Positions 13,849 through 14,827 of a DNA stretch of 14,827 bases are shown piece after piece. Numbering within the stretch: the first letter of the stretch is position 1; every line of letters starts with the position of its first letter. The notes beneath the pieces were generated by a model. The model was not told the DNA's origin and searched no databases. It was given only the letters and a program-made list of their open reading frames with translations. This stretch comes from Gammaproteobacteria bacterium (GTDB taxonomy: Bacteria > Pseudomonadota > Gammaproteobacteria > Steroidobacterales > Steroidobacteraceae). The translations under genes were made by a program, and so were the position numbers. The stretch is from assembly GCA_030040235.1 (NCBI GenBank), contig JASHUC010000328.1, positions 1 through 14,827 of the forward strand. The letters run 5' to 3'.

Positions 13849-14827
13849 GCGAGGATCCCGCCCGCTGGCAGCCTCGCGCCCGGCGGCTCTGGGCGCTCAT
13901 CCGGAAGGAGTCGCACCAGATCGTGCGGGATCCGGCGAGCATCGCGCTCGGCGTCGTGCTGCCGCTCTTTCTCGTCCTGCTCTTCGGCTTCGGGTTGTCG
14001 CTCGATGTGAAGAACGTGCCGCTCGCGGTCGATCTCGAGGACGCATCCTCCGATGCACTGGGACTCGCGGCGGGCTTTCAGCTTTCCTCGTACTTCCATC
14101 CACAGGTCGTCCACTCGATGCAGGTGGCCGAGCAGCTGCTCGCCGGGCGGGTGGTCGAGGGGATCGTCCGGGTGCCCTCGGACTTCGCGCGCCGCGTCGC
14201 TGCGGGCGATGCGCAGGTGCAAGTGATCGTGCACGGCAGCGATGCCAACCAGGCGCGGCTCATCGAGGCCTACGTCGAGGGCGCGATCGGCGTGTGGTCG
14301 CAGCGCGAGCTCGCCGAGGGCCACCCGAGCGCCGGCGGCCCGGTATCGGTCGAGACGCGCATGTGGTTCAACGAGGCGAACGACAGCCACTATTTCCTCG
14401 TGCCGGGCGTCGTGGTCCTCGTCATGACGCTCATCGGGGCGTTCCTCACCGCGATGGTCGTCGCGCGCGAATGGGAGCGCGGCACCTTCGAGGCGCTGTT
14501 CGTGACTCCGGTGCGCAGCGGGGAGATCCTGTTCGGCAAGACCGTCCCGTACTTCGCTCTGGCGATGTTCGGCCTGATGCTGTGCGTCGTCTCCGCGAAG
14601 TTTCTGTTCGATGTCCCGATCCGGGGGTCTCTGTGGGTGCTGACCGGCGCCTCGATGCTCTATGTGCTGGTCGGACTCGGGATCGGGCTCCTCATCTCCT
14701 CCGCCGTCAAGAATCAACTCGTCGCAAGCCAGCTCACCATGCTCGCGACGTTCATGCCCGCGTTCATGCTCTCGGGCTTTCTGTTCGACCTGCGCAGCAT
14801 GCCGGCCGCGATCCGTGCGATCACCTA
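13845..14827 (+). CDS. ybhS: ABC-2 type exporter permease, YbhS-like (3' end beyond the window)
   Basis: The frame opens at a GTG overlapping the ATPase stop (GTGA) and stays open to the right edge, 327 codons. RRLWALIRKESHQIVRDPASIALGVVLPLFLVLLFGFGLSLD gives the cytoplasmic amphipathic start and first membrane helix (about 32-52). A large extracytoplasmic loop of about 130 residues follows, containing MWFNEANDSHYFLVPG. Then come further helices at about 184-206, 232-252, 263-287 and 295-313. VAREWERGTFEALFVTPVRSGEILFGK between helices 2 and 3 is the ABC-2 coupling motif that meets the ATPase. E. coli YbhS is slightly longer (roughly 375 residues, from memory), so about 50 residues are missing here. 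A YbhR-like second permease would be expected just outside the window. Confidence 0.92.
   Translation, partial: MSEDPARWQPRARRLWALIRKESHQIVRDPASIALGVVLPLFLVLLFGFGLSLDVKNVPLAVDLEDASSDALGLAAGFQLSSYFHPQVVHSMQVAEQLLAGRVVEGIVRVPSDFARRVAAGDAQVQVIVHGSDANQARLIEAYVEGAIGVWSQRELAEGHPSAGGPVSVETRMWFNEANDSHYFLVPGVVVLVMTLIGAFLTAMVVAREWERGTFEALFVTPVRSGEILFGKTVPYFALAMFGLMLCVVSAKFLFDVPIRGSLWVLTGASMLYVLVGLGIGLLISSAVKNQLVASQLTMLATFMPAFMLSGFLFDLRSMPAAIRAIT

Noticed and set aside
1..14827. Frequent CTCGAG/GAGCTCGAG strings
   Set aside because: They occur in coding frames as common Glu-Leu-Glu and Ser-Ser/Arg-Ala codon combinations in a GC-rich genome, and are not spaced like a repeat family.

Overview
The window is GC-rich, densely coding DNA from a Gram-negative bacterium. 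It carries a full set of lipid A aminoarabinose (Ara4N) genes and an inner-membrane HlyD/ABC-2 exporter of the E. coli YbhGFSR type. This points to a proteobacterium, most likely beta or gamma, but I cannot place it more precisely from sequence alone. Strong G/C third positions create many long antisense open frames, which I treat as shadows. I see no rRNA, tRNA, CRISPR array, insertion sequence or attachment site, and no stretch over 300 bases without a gene.

Layout: (1) 1-1320 holds the 3' part of a 3-hydroxyisobutyrate-dehydrogenase-family oxidoreductase (+) converging on a GNAT acetyltransferase (-). (2) 1416-8550 is one tightly packed + strand operon for Ara4N modification of lipid A, in the order arnC, arnA formyltransferase half, arnA decarboxylase half, arnD, arnT, arnE-like, arnB. 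Neighbours overlap or lie within 9 bases. The order differs from enterobacterial arnBCADTEF. ArnA is split into two out-of-frame overlapping genes, only one small flippase subunit is present, and ugd is absent from the window. (3) 8629-9054 is an unrecognised 141-residue gene containing an unusual AT-rich 20-base palindrome. (4) 9085-10843 (-) holds a CecR-like TetR regulator followed by a cytoplasmic trypsin-fold/PDZ protein in which all three catalytic positions appear replaced. (5) 10931-14827 (+) is a divergent exporter operon: HlyD/YbhG-like adaptor, fused tandem ATPase YbhF-like, and YbhS-like permease cut by the right edge.

How the genes work together: the arn operon supplies the decarboxylase, aminotransferase, formyltransferase, undecaprenyl-phosphate transferase, deformylase, flippase candidate and final lipid A transferase. 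It would make Ara4N-lipid A from UDP-glucuronate, a change that lowers the negative surface charge and usually gives polymyxin and cationic-peptide tolerance. The exporter group has a 100-base divergent control region (10844-10930) with nested inverted repeats over a TTGACA box. This suggests the TetR protein represses the exporter and probably itself.

The main point of interest is the apparently inactive HtrA-like protein downstream of the regulator. The rest is largely recognisable, with notable details of organisation.
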